A DNA stretch of 64,000 nucleotides, taken from assembly GCF_905220415.1 (NCBI RefSeq), contig NC_059553.1, positions 4,054,501 to 4,118,500 on the forward strand, in the 5' to 3' direction. Position 1 is the stretch's first letter. Each line of letters opens with the position of its first letter. The position numbers and the translations under genes are program-made. Positions 11,401-23,734 of the stretch are shown one piece after another. The DNA is from Colias croceus. Lineage: Eukaryota > Arthropoda > Insecta > Lepidoptera > Pieridae. Under the pieces are notes generated by a model. That model was given only the letters and a program-made list of their open reading frames with translations. It had not been told where the DNA came from and ran no database searches.

Positions 11401-12312
11401 ATGTTTAAAAATACATATCAAAGTGGCTTACTATCAATATTTTACAGTTGCGGTTCAAACCCGTTAGCAATATGGGATATGGAAGTTCAAAATGGCCACA
11501 TAAAGCGATTAACCGACGCGGAAGTTAACTCCATAGTTCTAGAAATTGTGAGTACAAATGTTGCAACCACATTCATTACCTGTCCGAAGCGAAATCAAGT
11601 GTTGGGTATTAAATTACCCTTTCTCGTCATGATAGTAAAAAACTTGAAGCGATACTTTTCATTCGAAATCACCATTCTCGATGACAAGAATTTGAGGAGA
11701 CGCTTTAGAATTTCAAACTTTCAATCAACGACGAAAATCAAACCTTTCTGTACGAGCATGCCGATCGGTTTGTCGGGAGGATGGAATCAGATTCAGTTCA
11801 ATTTGGCTGATTTCACAAGGCGCGCATATGGGACACAGTTTATTGAAACCCTACGCGTGCAAATTCATGCAAACGCTCGTTTGAGGAGGATTTATTTTAG
11901 CGAGAGATTGTTCTCGGAGGAAGAATTGCCACAGGATTATAAATTATATCTGCCATTGGAACGTAAGCAAAAGAAGGGGAAGGTTGTGAAGAAGGAGGAG
12001 GTGCCTCACGCGAAAGTTGCGCCTATCCCACCACCACCCCCACCGGTGGAAGAAATACAGCCGCCGGTCTCTGTGGCTGAGACTCCTAAAGAAGAACCAC
12101 CTAGCCCCACGCCAATGACACCTGTATCTGAACCGGAGGTAATGGAAAAAGAACAGCCGGCTGAGACTCCTCCTCCACCTGAAACACCAACGGAGGCAGC
12201 AAGTGAGGGCGCTCCCACGGAGGGTGATATAGAAGCAGTGAAGGAAGAGCCTGAGGAAGCCCCGGCAGAGCCACCTGCCGAAGAAGCCCCGGCCGAACCG
12301 CCAGCAGAGTAA
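11401..12312 (+). CDS. CFAP20/Bug22-like protein with Pro/Glu-rich tail (paralogue 2)
   Basis: This is a 303-residue intronless gene. Residues 1-190 form a complete CFAP20 domain and keep family words such as MFKNTYQSG at the start, GWNQIQFNL, FTRRAYGTQ, IHANARLRRIYFSERL and ELPQDYKLYLP. It looks closer to the canonical ciliary protein than paralogue 1 does, yet still diverged for a family that is normally very strongly conserved between insects and mammals. I therefore expect a canonical CFAP20 gene elsewhere in this genome. The tail (~113 residues) begins with Lys-rich KKGKVVKKEE, then a six-proline run, then Pro/Glu/Ala-rich sequence ending in two copies of EEAPAEPPA. The start at 11401 aligns with paralogue 1. 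The stop overlaps the poly(A) signal (TAATAAA). The likely site of action is an axoneme or basal body; sperm use is inferred, not shown. Confidence 0.95.
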   Translation: MFKNTYQSGLLSIFYSCGSNPLAIWDMEVQNGHIKRLTDAEVNSIVLEIVSTNVATTFITCPKRNQVLGIKLPFLVMIVKNLKRYFSFEITILDDKNLRRRFRISNFQSTTKIKPFCTSMPIGLSGGWNQIQFNLADFTRRAYGTQFIETLRVQIHANARLRRIYFSERLFSEEELPQDYKLYLPLERKQKKGKVVKKEEVPHAKVAPIPPPPPPVEEIQPPVSVAETPKEEPPSPTPMTPVSEPEVMEKEQPAETPPPPETPTEAASEGAPTEGDIEAVKEEPEEAPAEPPAEEAPAEPPAE

Positions 12313-12316
12313 TAAA
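12311..12316 (+). terminator. Poly(A) signal overlapping the stop codon
   Basis: The TAA stop (12310-12312) is the start of TAATAAA, so the AATAAA signal begins inside the stop codon. This predicts a minimal 3' UTR and parallels the arrangement in paralogue 1. Confidence 0.5.
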
Positions 12317-15300
12317 GTAGTTTTATATTGTATGTTTACTTTCTTATTTAATTTGTTTGTTAACGAGTTTGTATCGATAATTAAATATATTTTACCTTTC
12401 CCTTATGGCGATTTTACTTCATCTCTCACACAAAATATGATTAAAGTGTTAGTTCAATAACATAAATTACGCTCATAAACACATTGAGTGATTCTAAAAG
12501 GCCATTGCAATAATTGAATAGAGTTCTCAGTTATTTACTCATGGCGCGTGATATAACAGTCTTAGTAATAAAATTACTACGCCGTCGGTTATTGCTGTTC
12601 CTATTATAGTTTACGCTTTAGTCCATGACGCGAAATTCCGCCCATTATTCAGGAATTCTGCCTTTCAAACGAACGGTTCGTATGAATACAAAGATTTATT
12701 ACCGAGGACTTATAGTTTATTTCCGCTGACAGTATTGCGGAAATCAAGGGGAGTGATCAGTTATTTAGGAATTGGAGAACATGAGCAATAACAATTAATT
12801 GGCTGTAAGTTCACCATTAATTAATTTATTTATTGTTTTATAATGCCTTATTCACGAGCACTTGTAAGCCTGGGAATAGTAATAAGCGTTTTTGCATTCA
12901 ATTTATTTTAATACATACTTATAAATAAATATATAAATAATTGGATTCATTACGCCTTATTTATGATACCTACTTATTATTATTCATACCAGGCTCTCCA
13001 ATCGTTTCCTCGAAATCTTACCTGAAACGAAATAAAAAGTTAAGAACCCACTCATAAATTTATAAACAATTGTTTACGAGATACGGATAATAAAAACCTC
13101 ACTAATATTATAGCGTAATAAAAACACCATCTTGCATTGAATTCGGGAATATTGCTCTCCGAATTGAATAAAAATATTGATGCCAAGAGAATTGGTACCG
13201 AAAATCTCGACCCCAGAATCCTCTTTTATTACGCTGAATAAGTAAGGGATTTCTTTAAATATGTAAACAAATATCTAAAACTCGATGCCTTTTACCTTCG
13301 TAGCATTTACTTATAATGAATGTTTTAAGAAACTACACAACTATGATGAAAGGCAGTGGGTAAAGCTACCTTTAATATCATAAATTGGGTTCTGTTTGTT
13401 CAAAGAAATTCTGTATGAAGTTTTTTTCAAAGAATAGCGTAATCTTATAGTTATATTATCTGTAAGTCTCAAAGTAAACACAAGATATTTACCAGTGTTA
13501 CTAATGATAATCTTCCATAAGATATACAACACTAATATTATTTGCAATCGCAATGTGTTCGAGATACTATGCTGTAAATGCACTTTGCTAAAACATCTAG
13601 CCACAAAAATTTAATTAATAATAATAATATCATGTTTTGCAATAGGTATTGTTTATGTACACAGAACAATGTATATCACAAAATTTGTCGGTAATTTCAC
13701 CCTGCATGGACTCATATGATACTCAGATGACAAACTTTATGATATCTAAACCATTTTAACCTAAATTAGGTCAGAGAATTTTGCAAGCCTATTCAAATAT
13801 TACATACATACGCTTTACAGTAGGAATCATAACTTTAACAAAAAGACGCGGGTTCGAATCTTGATTCGTGATCGATATTTTCTTAAAAAAAAAATTGAAG
13901 CATTTGAATGCTATAAAATTAAACATTAAATTCACTTTAAATCTCTTATGATTGGTCTTGCTTATCCTTTTCATAAAGCCAGACAAAATATTAGTAACGA
14001 TTATCATCCAAACCGCATACGGCATATTCCCTCAGCATTGCCAGTAATAAGTTAGTGCAGTGTTCTATAAATAACCAGCTATGTATTTCAGAGCGGGGAT
14101 TAAGTAACAAGCGGTTAGAAGACGATTTATGTATTGGAAACGTTATCCAATAAAGACAGTCAATAGTTTATAGTGAATGAGATAGATGCTGTGAACATCT
14201 TTGTTACATGGAATATGTTGAATGAAGACACAGATGTTGAAAAGAACAGTGATTCTGTCATTTATGATTTCAGAAATATAGCGTACCTACCTATACATGA
14301 TATTCCAAGTACTTACCTTACGCTTTATAATCGTATTCTTTTGGTTATTTTTTTTTCTTATTGATAATAATTAAACAGATTTAATATCTTCAATTTAATT
14401 AGGTATAATTTTATGTAAGTAAAAAATTATACTTAAAAAAACATGTAAAAAATCATCCTCTTTATTAATAATGGTAAAAAAGCAAGTAATAATCAGTAGA
14501 TTCAGTTTAAACTTAAACCACTACGCAGAGATGTACCGCGTTTCTCGCTGTTGCCTTCCTGTAATATTAAATCTTTAATTTACTGCTCCCTTGTTATTAA
14601 ACTTCAAAATTGACCTTATTCAACCGAAAGAGTAACCAAGACTATGCTATGAAAAGCGTATTGTTTTGCAAAAAATACAGTCGATAATATAGTACTTTAT
14701 AAGTCATGACTAAACTTTAAATTAGTTTGTGATGCCCTTTTATTAAATCTTTATGATATTGGCGGTAATAAATTATATCAATAATCATTGTGATTTTTTA
14801 GTGAATTTGTAAGATCGAAGAATAAGAGAAGTGTGATATTAAATTAATTGGAATATACGTATAAGAGAGGTTTTTTTGTGAGTAATGTTGTTCTCAAAAA
14901 CGCCTCTTCGAAAGTTCCCTAACTCTGTTTTATAATATGTATTGTAGAGCACTTTAAAACACATGACTTTTAAGTCATTTCCACAAACATTACGATGTTA
15001 ATTTATTTATACACTACGCTAGAACGTATCCTGCTCTACACTCGTAAATCGCAGTGGAAGCGAAGGAAGCCATTTTAAGTACATATTCATAAATGAATAA
15101 TATCACATGCAACCAAAATGTGCAATTACGCAATTGCTAATTTCAAATTAATCGTTATATGTCACTGCTCTGGAAATCAAATTTGTGTGATTAATTATCG
15201 CAATATTATAGCAGAAGCTATTTCTAATTTATCACAACAGAAAAGCGAATTCAGGCCCATACCGGGTTTTGCACGGCTAATTTTTAAAGTTGTAAAATTT

Positions 15301-18300
15301 ACGACAAAGGCAGTATAATCTATCTGAAGCAGGTCCACGCTGGACGTGCCTCGCGTCCGAAATTTGGTACAGATAACAAAAACAATTTCGTTTAATATTA
15401 TTTATTATATTGATTATAAAATGCCGCCGAGAGACTTTTGTAATGTAGCACTATAAGTAGCTGATAAAGTACGTATCATATTGTTTTAAGTTTGTACTCG
15501 ATGTATAAATCATTGATGATGAATTTTAAATAAATTGACTGTTTGTCTCTACATTTTTTGAGTAGGTATTTACTTACTAGTTTTAAAATTAGTCAATAAT
15601 ATGGACAAAATAACATCATATATTTAAAAATCAATATATTTAATTATTGTACAAATTACAGTTATACTAAACTCCAACTCTATATCACAATTTGTATTAA
15701 CAAAATGAGATACGAGCGGATGATAAAGCTCTTTAGTTTGCAGTAATTTAGAGCACTAAATTGAAACTGCAGACCACACAAAATATTCCCAAGTTTAAAG
15801 AGATTTATAAGATTTATATGCTGACTGTACCGCAACACTTACCCAAATTAAAGGAGCCGTGGCGTGCTTGTGGATGCAGATTCAATTACGAAGCTCCAAC
15901 TGTATAGTTTCTTAAAGGATGAGGAAAACTGTTTTAACAAAAGTGGATCAAAGTCAATGACTTTTTACACGTATAGAATTAATAATTACTATTGAAAAGT
16001 TTAGAGGAACATTGAATATCAATTATTATCATAACATTATCTAGCTCTATATGTATTGGTGTGTATTTCTTAAATACTATGTCCTTTAAAACGGACGAAA
16101 TCAATTAAGGGTAGCCTTTTATTGGTGCAATAAAACAATGAAAGCTTTTTAAGCTACACTTATGAATATACGCGACTTTGTTTTTGTAAATTATTTCAAT
16201 AAGATTTAGCAATGTGTTGTATTCTTAGTAGATGTTATGAAGATGATAGTTATGTAAAAAAAAATGTCTGCTCTCGTTTTTTGTATAATCGATCTTAAGT
16301 TTTAACTCCAGATATATAATTTTGCATTGATCATCTATCCGAAAGTTCCACTTGTTTGGTTGGCTACTTATAAATGATGAAATACAACGTGAATTCTCAT
16401 CCAAGAGGATATAAACAACACACTATCTTCACGGTACATAAAACGGGTCATTTTTACGCGCCCAGAGCTGCCGTATTTTAAGCGTTCCCAGCGACGCTGG
16501 CGTACAACGATAGCCTATCGGTTATTTACTGACCACAGACAAACCTTCTATAACTCTACCTATGATTAAACTGCACAGAGTATGAACAAACCATAGACAA
16601 TGCAAAGATTTTTTTTAATAGTCTCTGCTCTATGCGTGTTTTATGTTACGTATGTTGTATCTTCCTTATCCAATATTCTGAATGGATATTGGACAAGGTT
16701 AAACGATGGGTTTGGGATAGAGATGTACATTTAATGATATTCAGCTTTTCATGACATTCGCTGACTATACAAGAAAATGTGTGGCTTGAAAAGAGTATCA
16801 AGATGGAATACTTAATATGATAGGTTTATTGATCTACAGTTTCTACCTTTGTACTTATTTTACGAAGTGCAATAACGCTAATATGAAATGAAGTAACTAC
16901 ATATCTTAAAAAGTAAAAAAAATGTTTTGTTGTTAAAATAAACTAGGTACCTACAAACTAGGTTCTGAAAGTATGTTTTCACTTGGTTCGTGTAACATTT
17001 TAAATGTGTTATTTCCTATGGTTATTTCTAATTGCTAATGTTACAAATATCATATTATCTTCCTCATAATGTTATGTCACTATTTCTCTCTATTATACTG
17101 CACAACTGGATAATAGCATGACAACAAAATATAAAAAACGTCTTTCTTTTAACCACTAACGTAGATATGTCCGGGAAATTTAATTACGAAACAACTTACA
17201 CGTCAAATTAACAACAACAAGAGCACAATTTACTAAATGGGAGTATGAGTAATAAGAAACTGCATAGGTCTGTTTTGTGTCCGCCATGACGACGCCATTT
17301 TTATTTCGCAGACACGTGGGGAGAATGCCTTTCATCTGAAACTGGGCTAAGGCGTAATTTCATCTGACCAACTTGCTAAACTATGAAAAATATGATAGAT
17401 ATTGTTTTTTTAATTATAATTTACTTTTATTTATGTATATCTCGTTAATTGTATTTTAAATTTAATGGTATATATTGTAATAATATAATGTAGCGCATTA
17501 TAATATACCTACATACTTAACATTACAAAGATCAGAGCTAATTTGTATAAGTTACATTAGATTTAAATAATAGTGAACTTATTTACTGTTATTTTTCACA
17601 AACACTTGTCTGTAACAAACATTTAAAAAGTCGAACATTTCAAAGTAAAATAACAGTTAATGGACACGAGTACTGTTTCCGAATTCTATGAAAGATCCCT
17701 CATTATTCAACGGTTCTGATGTTTGATTTATGTAACTCGAGCTCAGAAACTTGAGACCTTTGAAATAGAAAACGAAAACAATAAAACTTAAATTACATTT
17801 AAAATTGTAGTTATATTTACAAAGATAGAAACTGCAAGCTACAGGAAATATACTACAGGAACAAGAATACGGGAAAATATATCGTAATCCTGTTAATTAT
17901 GCCCTGCAAAAAATTACGGCGACATTTTCTTTGACACAACATGTCACCTTAAAAATACAAGAGCGAGGTGCACGGATGAATATTCATGGACACCCCGAGA
18001 TGGTATCGCTTTATAAACCCCTGTTCTCATATACTTGTTCACTTGCCCCAAATATGGGTTAACAAACAATAAAATACACTAAAATTTGCAATTCATTTGT
18101 TAGGTCCTCTTTTCTCTTTAGCTTCTCTCGGCTGTTTCGGTTGCGGTTCGACCAGTTATTTAAGAGATTTGTGCACTTCTCTTACAAATAAATTATTAGA
18201 TTCAATTTCCTAGTATGTAATTATCATATTAGTTAATTAGGACTCTTTAGATCTATAAGACTATGCATAAAAAAGTGTAATTTTAACTTTACAAGAAGGT

Positions 18301-18710
18301 ACCATAAATTATCTAAATACACATAAAAATTAAACCACTGGTAATAATTTAATACTGAAATCAATAGATAAAAAAAATCGCGTATTGTCATATTCAAAAC
18401 AAGACAGCAAAACAGCCAAGTTAATAATATTAAACAAGTGAGCAAACAACAGGCGTCTGACAGTTTAATTTCGCGACTGAATCGCTCTGTTTGAGCCACG
18501 TCGGCTCCGATCGCTCATTCGCAAGCGGGGTTAATGGCCCGTTGACGTTTCACTAAATTGCAATCATTTTTTATACAAATAGAAAATGCATAAAGGTTTA
18601 CAGCTTTGGAAATGTTAATTGGTCGATATTTGTTTTAATTTTTCTGTGCATCAAAAAATAAAAATATAAAACAATAAAGTGAAGAATTATTATATAAACA
18701 CTACTACTTA
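12317..18710. other. Long AT-rich stretch, no gene recognised
   Basis: No open frame resembles a protein. GC-balanced patches occur at about 12540-12700, 16455-16540 (containing the inverted repeat CCAGCG-A-CGCTGG) and 17275-17360. They may be regulatory or may be decayed repeats. A tRNA-like word at 13849-13860 was examined and rejected. Confidence 0.35.
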
Positions 18711-18815
18711 ATACACTTTATCGGTTTTCATTTTTAACACACATTTTTTTTAACACATTTTTAACACTATATCGGTTTTTTTTAATACACTTTATCGGTT
18801 TTTATTTTTTTCATA
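18711..18815 (+). repeat. Short imperfect repeats of a TATCGGTTTT word
   Basis: The word ACTTTATCGGTTTT or a near copy occurs three times, separated by T-rich spacers containing TTTTTAACACA. The block directly precedes a LINE 3' end and may be target DNA or part of the element. Confidence 0.5.
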
Positions 18816-19345
18816 TTTGCAAAAAATTTCTATACTTACTTAAGCACAGAAATATACAACACTCTTGATAAAAAATTAAATTTACTCGCCCTTAATAACT
18901 ACCAATGTAAACGTAAACTAAAAGAATTTCTTCTAACGCTCAACTATGACGACTCTGAGAATCTCCTTCACAGCACAATAAATATATAACATACACATAT
19001 CCATACACACATCTACACATTCACACACATGCACACACGCGCACACATTAATTAATCAAAAACTATAATTTTATCTAAAAATGTTGCTGTTTTTTCCTTT
19101 TTTTTTGTAATACTTTCACCTGAACTTATGTATACCATGAATATTGTAATGTACATATAAATATAATACTGTAATATGTATGAATGACCCCTATAACACA
19201 GGTTTAACCTAGCATAGGGGTCATTGTTTAAACTCTGGTTGTAACAAAATGTATGTACCTGCAAATTAGATCTGTGTATTCCATGTGTTTGTGTTTCTGA
19301 GTCAAATAAACTTTATTTTATTATTTTATTTATTATTTTATTTTA
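18816..19345 (+). mobile_element. 5'-truncated LINE 3' end: last ~57 codons, 3' UTR and tail
   Basis: A continuous frame with no stop runs from about 18816 to a TAA at 18987-18989. It encodes a lysine-rich end containing CKRKLKEFLLTLNYDDSENL, the kind of C-terminus seen in jockey- or CR1-like LINE second ORFs (recalled style, not a search). After the stop come a CA-rich stretch (about 18990-19048), a 12-bp-stem hairpin, and a TTTA-rich tail beginning AAATAAACTTTATTTTATT. The catalytic domains are missing, so it is a dead truncated copy. The clade is uncertain. Confidence 0.5.
19183..19225 (+). repeat. 12-bp perfect hairpin in the LINE 3' UTR
   Basis: AATGACCCCTAT (19183-19194) pairs exactly with ATAGGGGTCATT (19214-19225). 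The 19-base loop itself contains AGGTTTAACCT, a smaller palindrome. A stable stem near the 3' end may be the structure that the element's reverse transcriptase recognises; that is inference. Confidence 0.7.
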
Positions 19346-21319
19346 CCAATAATTTGTTCGAATGCGAAATATATAGTACGATTTCACCCACAATTTCACC
19401 GCTGTCAAGATTTCTGTTTAAATTGTTATTTCATGCAACAGCACCTGAAAAACAATTAAAATGCTATTTCAGCAAATCCATCGTATATTCTGATGGGCGT
19501 AGAAAAATAACTTGGCTTTCCACCAAGCACGTTCGCTACATTCACACTAATTATTTAGTCTGTGGCTGGTATAATTGAGACAAATAATGCTTTAATGAAC
19601 GATCTTTGAATTTCTATTTTATTTTGTGCTAGTGAGGATTTATATTCCGTTCCGTTCCAGCCTTTTAGGACGTCCACTGCAGGACATAGGCATAGGATTT
19701 TATATTAAAAAGGACTTTTTACTTCAATACCTCACCTGCTGAACAAAATGTAAGCATCAAACACAATGAGTTAAAATTAAATGAAATTAAGAATTAAATA
19801 ACCAGATTCCAGTGGTACTGTAAAATAATTCTAATAATACTCAAAAAATATTATAATAAAATACTTATCTTCTCTTTATAATAAAGGTTGCTGCTCGCTA
19901 TGCTATCGTGTCTAATCTCAGTGACTAGATATCTTTATACTAATTATAGAGTCATCGATGATAGCGCATTCAGCAAATCGTGAAAGAGATTTAAAAATAT
20001 ATTAATATTAATTTATTTATAGACCATTCTATAAAATATGCTTATAACTACATAGTGACTGTTTATAATTACATAAACAACTTTTTGTTAAAAATCATGA
20101 AAAAAATCTTTGTCACTTGTGGTCAGACGTAGTAAAAATTAAAAAGAAAATCATCCACAAATATTCCTATAATTGAGCTCTGAAAATGTATAACATTTGA
20201 ATGATATACTATTTTAGACCATCATGCTACAACATAATAAAGATTATAAGTTTGCTCAACACCATTTAGTTATGTATTATTTAGCTTTTAACATTTTTTT
20301 TTTTTTATAAATTAAAGACATACTTAACTAATCTCGATAGCTGATTGTGTTTATACTAACTGCAAAATTTTTATTTCTCATATTTGTAAAAGATCATATT
20401 TTATTGTTCTTGTTTATGAGATAAATAAAGTTCTTTAAACCGATTTCGTGTGTTAATTACAATGTTTACCTTTCAAAGCGTATTATATGTATATATACCT
20501 TTATGCGTATCCCAAATGAAATTGCGGCAACTATTGCAATTAAAGTTATTATAAGGGTCACTGCGTTAACATTAGTGCAGAGTATTTACCGTAAAAACAC
20601 GTATAAATCACTTGGTCACGGACCCTGACTAATTACGGTTTAATTTACAAGAGGGCGCCACTAGATCTCCACTCCTTTAATCAGTACGTGAGATAAGCGT
20701 GACTGAAAATAGTGCATTTCGTTAACACAAAACATGACCTTTTTTAACCACTATGTCGGAATATAACAGGTTTTTTTATATTGCATTATTTTGGAAAAAA
20801 TATTTTTAACTATTGGTCAAAATTAAGATGTAATTTTGTTGTAGTAAAACAGTGTTCAAGGAACTAAACAGCTAGAAAAAAAAGTCGGGAATTTTCAAAG
20901 GGAGCTTTAAAAGAATACAAATCATCTGTTACTGTAAACATTGAATATTAATTAAAAGATCAAAAATAAAGACGAGCCGTTAATCTCAGTGAATCAAGTT
21001 CACTTGACGATAATTGAAAAAGTTAACTCTTTATACCTACATCGCGATTAGAAAGGGCAAAATATTAAACCAATTAAAAGTTAGCAACATTAACTGAATC
21101 AACGCACAACAAATTTCCTCAGAACTTTCTCCCTTACTCGAATTTCACTTCATACTAACGTTTTTGTGTTAAAATGCGATTTATTAATTATATTAATGTC
21201 TTAAAGTAAATCTGAAACTATACTAATTATTTGAATCACAGATTAGTTCAAATGATGAAAGTTATTCGCGTTTGATATTATTTAATTAATTAGAAACTCT
21301 TGTAATCTGAACACTGGTA
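19346..21319. other. AT-rich intergenic containing a small LINE relic
   Basis: No gene was seen. The phrase GAGGGCGCCACTAG-like at about 20650 resembles a common arthropod repeat word, but is too short to classify. Confidence 0.35.
19650..19700 (-). mobile_element. Tiny relic of an RTE-like LINE C-terminus
   Basis: On the minus strand the sequence reads AYVLQWTS followed by a stop. This matches the C-terminal words of a LINE that is very abundant in Lepidoptera (recalled). About 50 bp survive. Confidence 0.4.
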
Positions 21320-21506
21320 TCACTACATAGTATAAAACAAAGTCGCTTTTTCTGTCCCTATGTCCCTTTGTATGCTTAAATCTTTAAAACTACGCAACGG
21401 ATTTTGATGCATTTTTTTAATAGATAGAGTGATTTAATAGGTGGTTTTTAGTGTATAATTTATTAGGTTTGAGACAAAGCGGGCGAAGCCGCGGGCGGTA
21501 AGCTAG
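21320..21506 (+). mobile_element. Non-autonomous Helitron, family B, copy 1
   Basis: Complete 187-bp element. It begins TCACTACATAGTATAAAAC directly after an A and ends AAGCTAG directly before a T. A GCGGGCGAAGCCGC hairpin lies about 11 bases before the end, which is the textbook Helitron 3' structure. There is no coding capacity. A close relative lies in inverted orientation at 24348-24541. Confidence 0.88.
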
Positions 21507-23489
21507 TCTAAAATATTACCAAGATGTTTCATGGCCGTTAATTCAAGTTAAATTTTTATTTTATTTATTACATAATAAACATATTTATCATCGTGAATTT
21601 AAAGAAAATTTATATAAAATAGTAGAGTGTGATATTTAGTTTTATAGTATTCCAATTCTTTAAAAAAATCTCATGAAATAGTAGCCTTCATTTGGAGCAT
21701 CGTTAATTAATATTATGATTTTGTTGCATCATTCATAATTATAATACAGATAGCCGTAAGCCGATAGAATAAATTATTCAAAAAGCTCTAAAAGTTCATC
21801 ATTATATTATAATTTGCTCCATTGCCCACCATAAACGCAAAAACAATCTATTTTTAGACAATTTAACACAGAAATAATGTGGGTGTAATCCGATTTAAAA
21901 CGCCATAACCCTTTTATAAATTTTTAAATTTTTCAGTTCGTAAACAGATCGCAGGCAAGTATAGCTTAGATTACACGTATTATTGTTGCTAGTGTAGGCC
22001 GAAACGGGATAAAAAATTCATATCAGTCCTCGTCATTTCTCTTTAAATTTGAATCTTATTACGTACGAGAGTAAGTTGCGAGTCGCTCAGTAGTTGCATC
22101 CGACTCATTTCCCGCCGACATTGAATATTCTACCGTGTTTGAAGGAAAAACAAAGTGTTAAATTGCGTGGGGAGTCGCCTTTGAGCTGGAAGCAATGTTG
22201 AGGAACTTTCAACCTTGGTGGTTTGGGTTTATGATTGTTTTTGGCTTGATATTCGTCGTTGAGTAGGAAAATTCTACTATAGAAGACATGGATAGAATGT
22301 AGGTCAAGTGACAGGCTAGGAACTGTTTCCATACCACGTTCCAGATGTTGGGCATTCGAAACAAACATTATTACACTAGCTGTATAAGTGCTAGGCCTTT
22401 ATGAACAAACATTTTGTAAAGTGCATTGCAATTTGCATCATAACGTTATGTAAAGTACTTTTCAAAAAACACAATTACAAGTTAAGTTTATTGTATTGCT
22501 ATTTAATACCATGGAAAACGTTTGAACTACGTATGCGCATTTGAAAGATATTAAGACAATTTATTATTTAAACAATTATATCTTCTTATCTTATTAATAT
22601 TTTTATTTCATTTATTGTACACACTATCAATAAAAAAAATTAAAAATTGATGTGCACCAACTCGACCATTCAGACAAGATTAATGACTTTTCTTCAGTCC
22701 TTTTGTTTTCAGGCGCTGGCTTATGAAATTATAGATCACTAAAACATTATGTATATTCATTTATAATATTTGAAGTACGTAAATACTACATATATACAAT
22801 ATACATACGTCTTCATACGTGTGTCGCGATATGAAAGCCTCCGAGTACTTAATGCTTGAGTCCTCTGGATTGAAAGAGGGATTACCGTGCGAGAGAGGAA
22901 TGATAATTCTATATTATTTAGAAATTCACGCAAAGGCACACGAGCGACTTATACAAGCTTATTTATGATTCGTTAAATATGTTTCAAGTACTTAACAATG
23001 TACGTCTGTTCAAGTTCTTGTTCAAGTACTTAACAATATACGTCTAACGAGATAATACTATAATTTTATTAAGGATGTATTTCGACTATGTTTGTTTTGA
23101 AACTTACCAACTTGCTAATACTCAACGGAAGCTTATAAATATAATTGATTCGTGGTGAAAATTAAATTGTTTCATATGACTGACTTGTAAATAACCATCA
23201 ATCATCTCGTATCGCCAATATATTGTTATTATTCGATATTCTTCAAAATGCATAAGATTCATAACTCACGATTTATTACATTCGCAAGTAAATATTAATT
23301 TATCACTGCCCAATGTCTGAATTATAAGCTCGCTATCAAAAGTATGAAATTGTATTTAAATTCGAGAAAATCTATACATATAATAAAATCGTAGGAAAGT
23401 CAAAACTGTACATTGAATATTTTTTTAAAAGAATACTTGGGCCGTGATCTATAATCGATATAGAAGCCAAAAACATAGTTTTTAGAATT
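21507..23489. other. AT-rich intergenic with a short tandem duplication
   Basis: No gene was recognised. A 25-bp segment (TTCAAGTACTTAACAATGTA...) at 22983-23007 recurs with one change at 23021-23045. The open frame on the minus strand at 22105-22368 has no family features. Confidence 0.35.
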
Positions 23490-23547
23490 TTTGTCTGTTT
23501 GTCTGTTTGTCTGTTTGTCTGTTTGTCTGTTTGTCTGTTTGTCTGTA
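23490..23547 (+). repeat. Octanucleotide microsatellite (TTTGTCTG)n
   Basis: About seven tandem copies of an 8-base unit, the last ones slightly changed. The flank on the right (GTCCGAGCTAATCTCG... and ...GGCTATAGGCTACATATTATTA) resembles the internal sequence of lepidopteran Helitrons. The microsatellite therefore probably grew inside an old Helitron-like element whose ends I could not define. Confidence 0.8.
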
Positions 23548-23734
23548 TGTTTGTCCGAGCTAATCTCGAAAAGTACTGTATAGATTTACTTCAAATTTTG
23601 CATGAATATTACTAACAGGACGGGTGAGGCTATAGGCTACATATTATTAAGCTATCACCTACGGGGGAGGAGCTGTGAACCTTTATTTTTCTTACGTATT
23701 CCGTGTATTACGACAGCGTACAATCTAAAGACTC

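Noticed and set aside
13820..13880. tRNA-like B-box word GGGTTCGAATC
   Set aside because: The bases around it do not form a T-arm or an acceptor stem, and no A box lies at the right distance.
23490..23547. Regular repeat that might suggest a CRISPR-like array
   Set aside because: The unit is only 8 bases with no spacers; it is a microsatellite in a eukaryotic genome.
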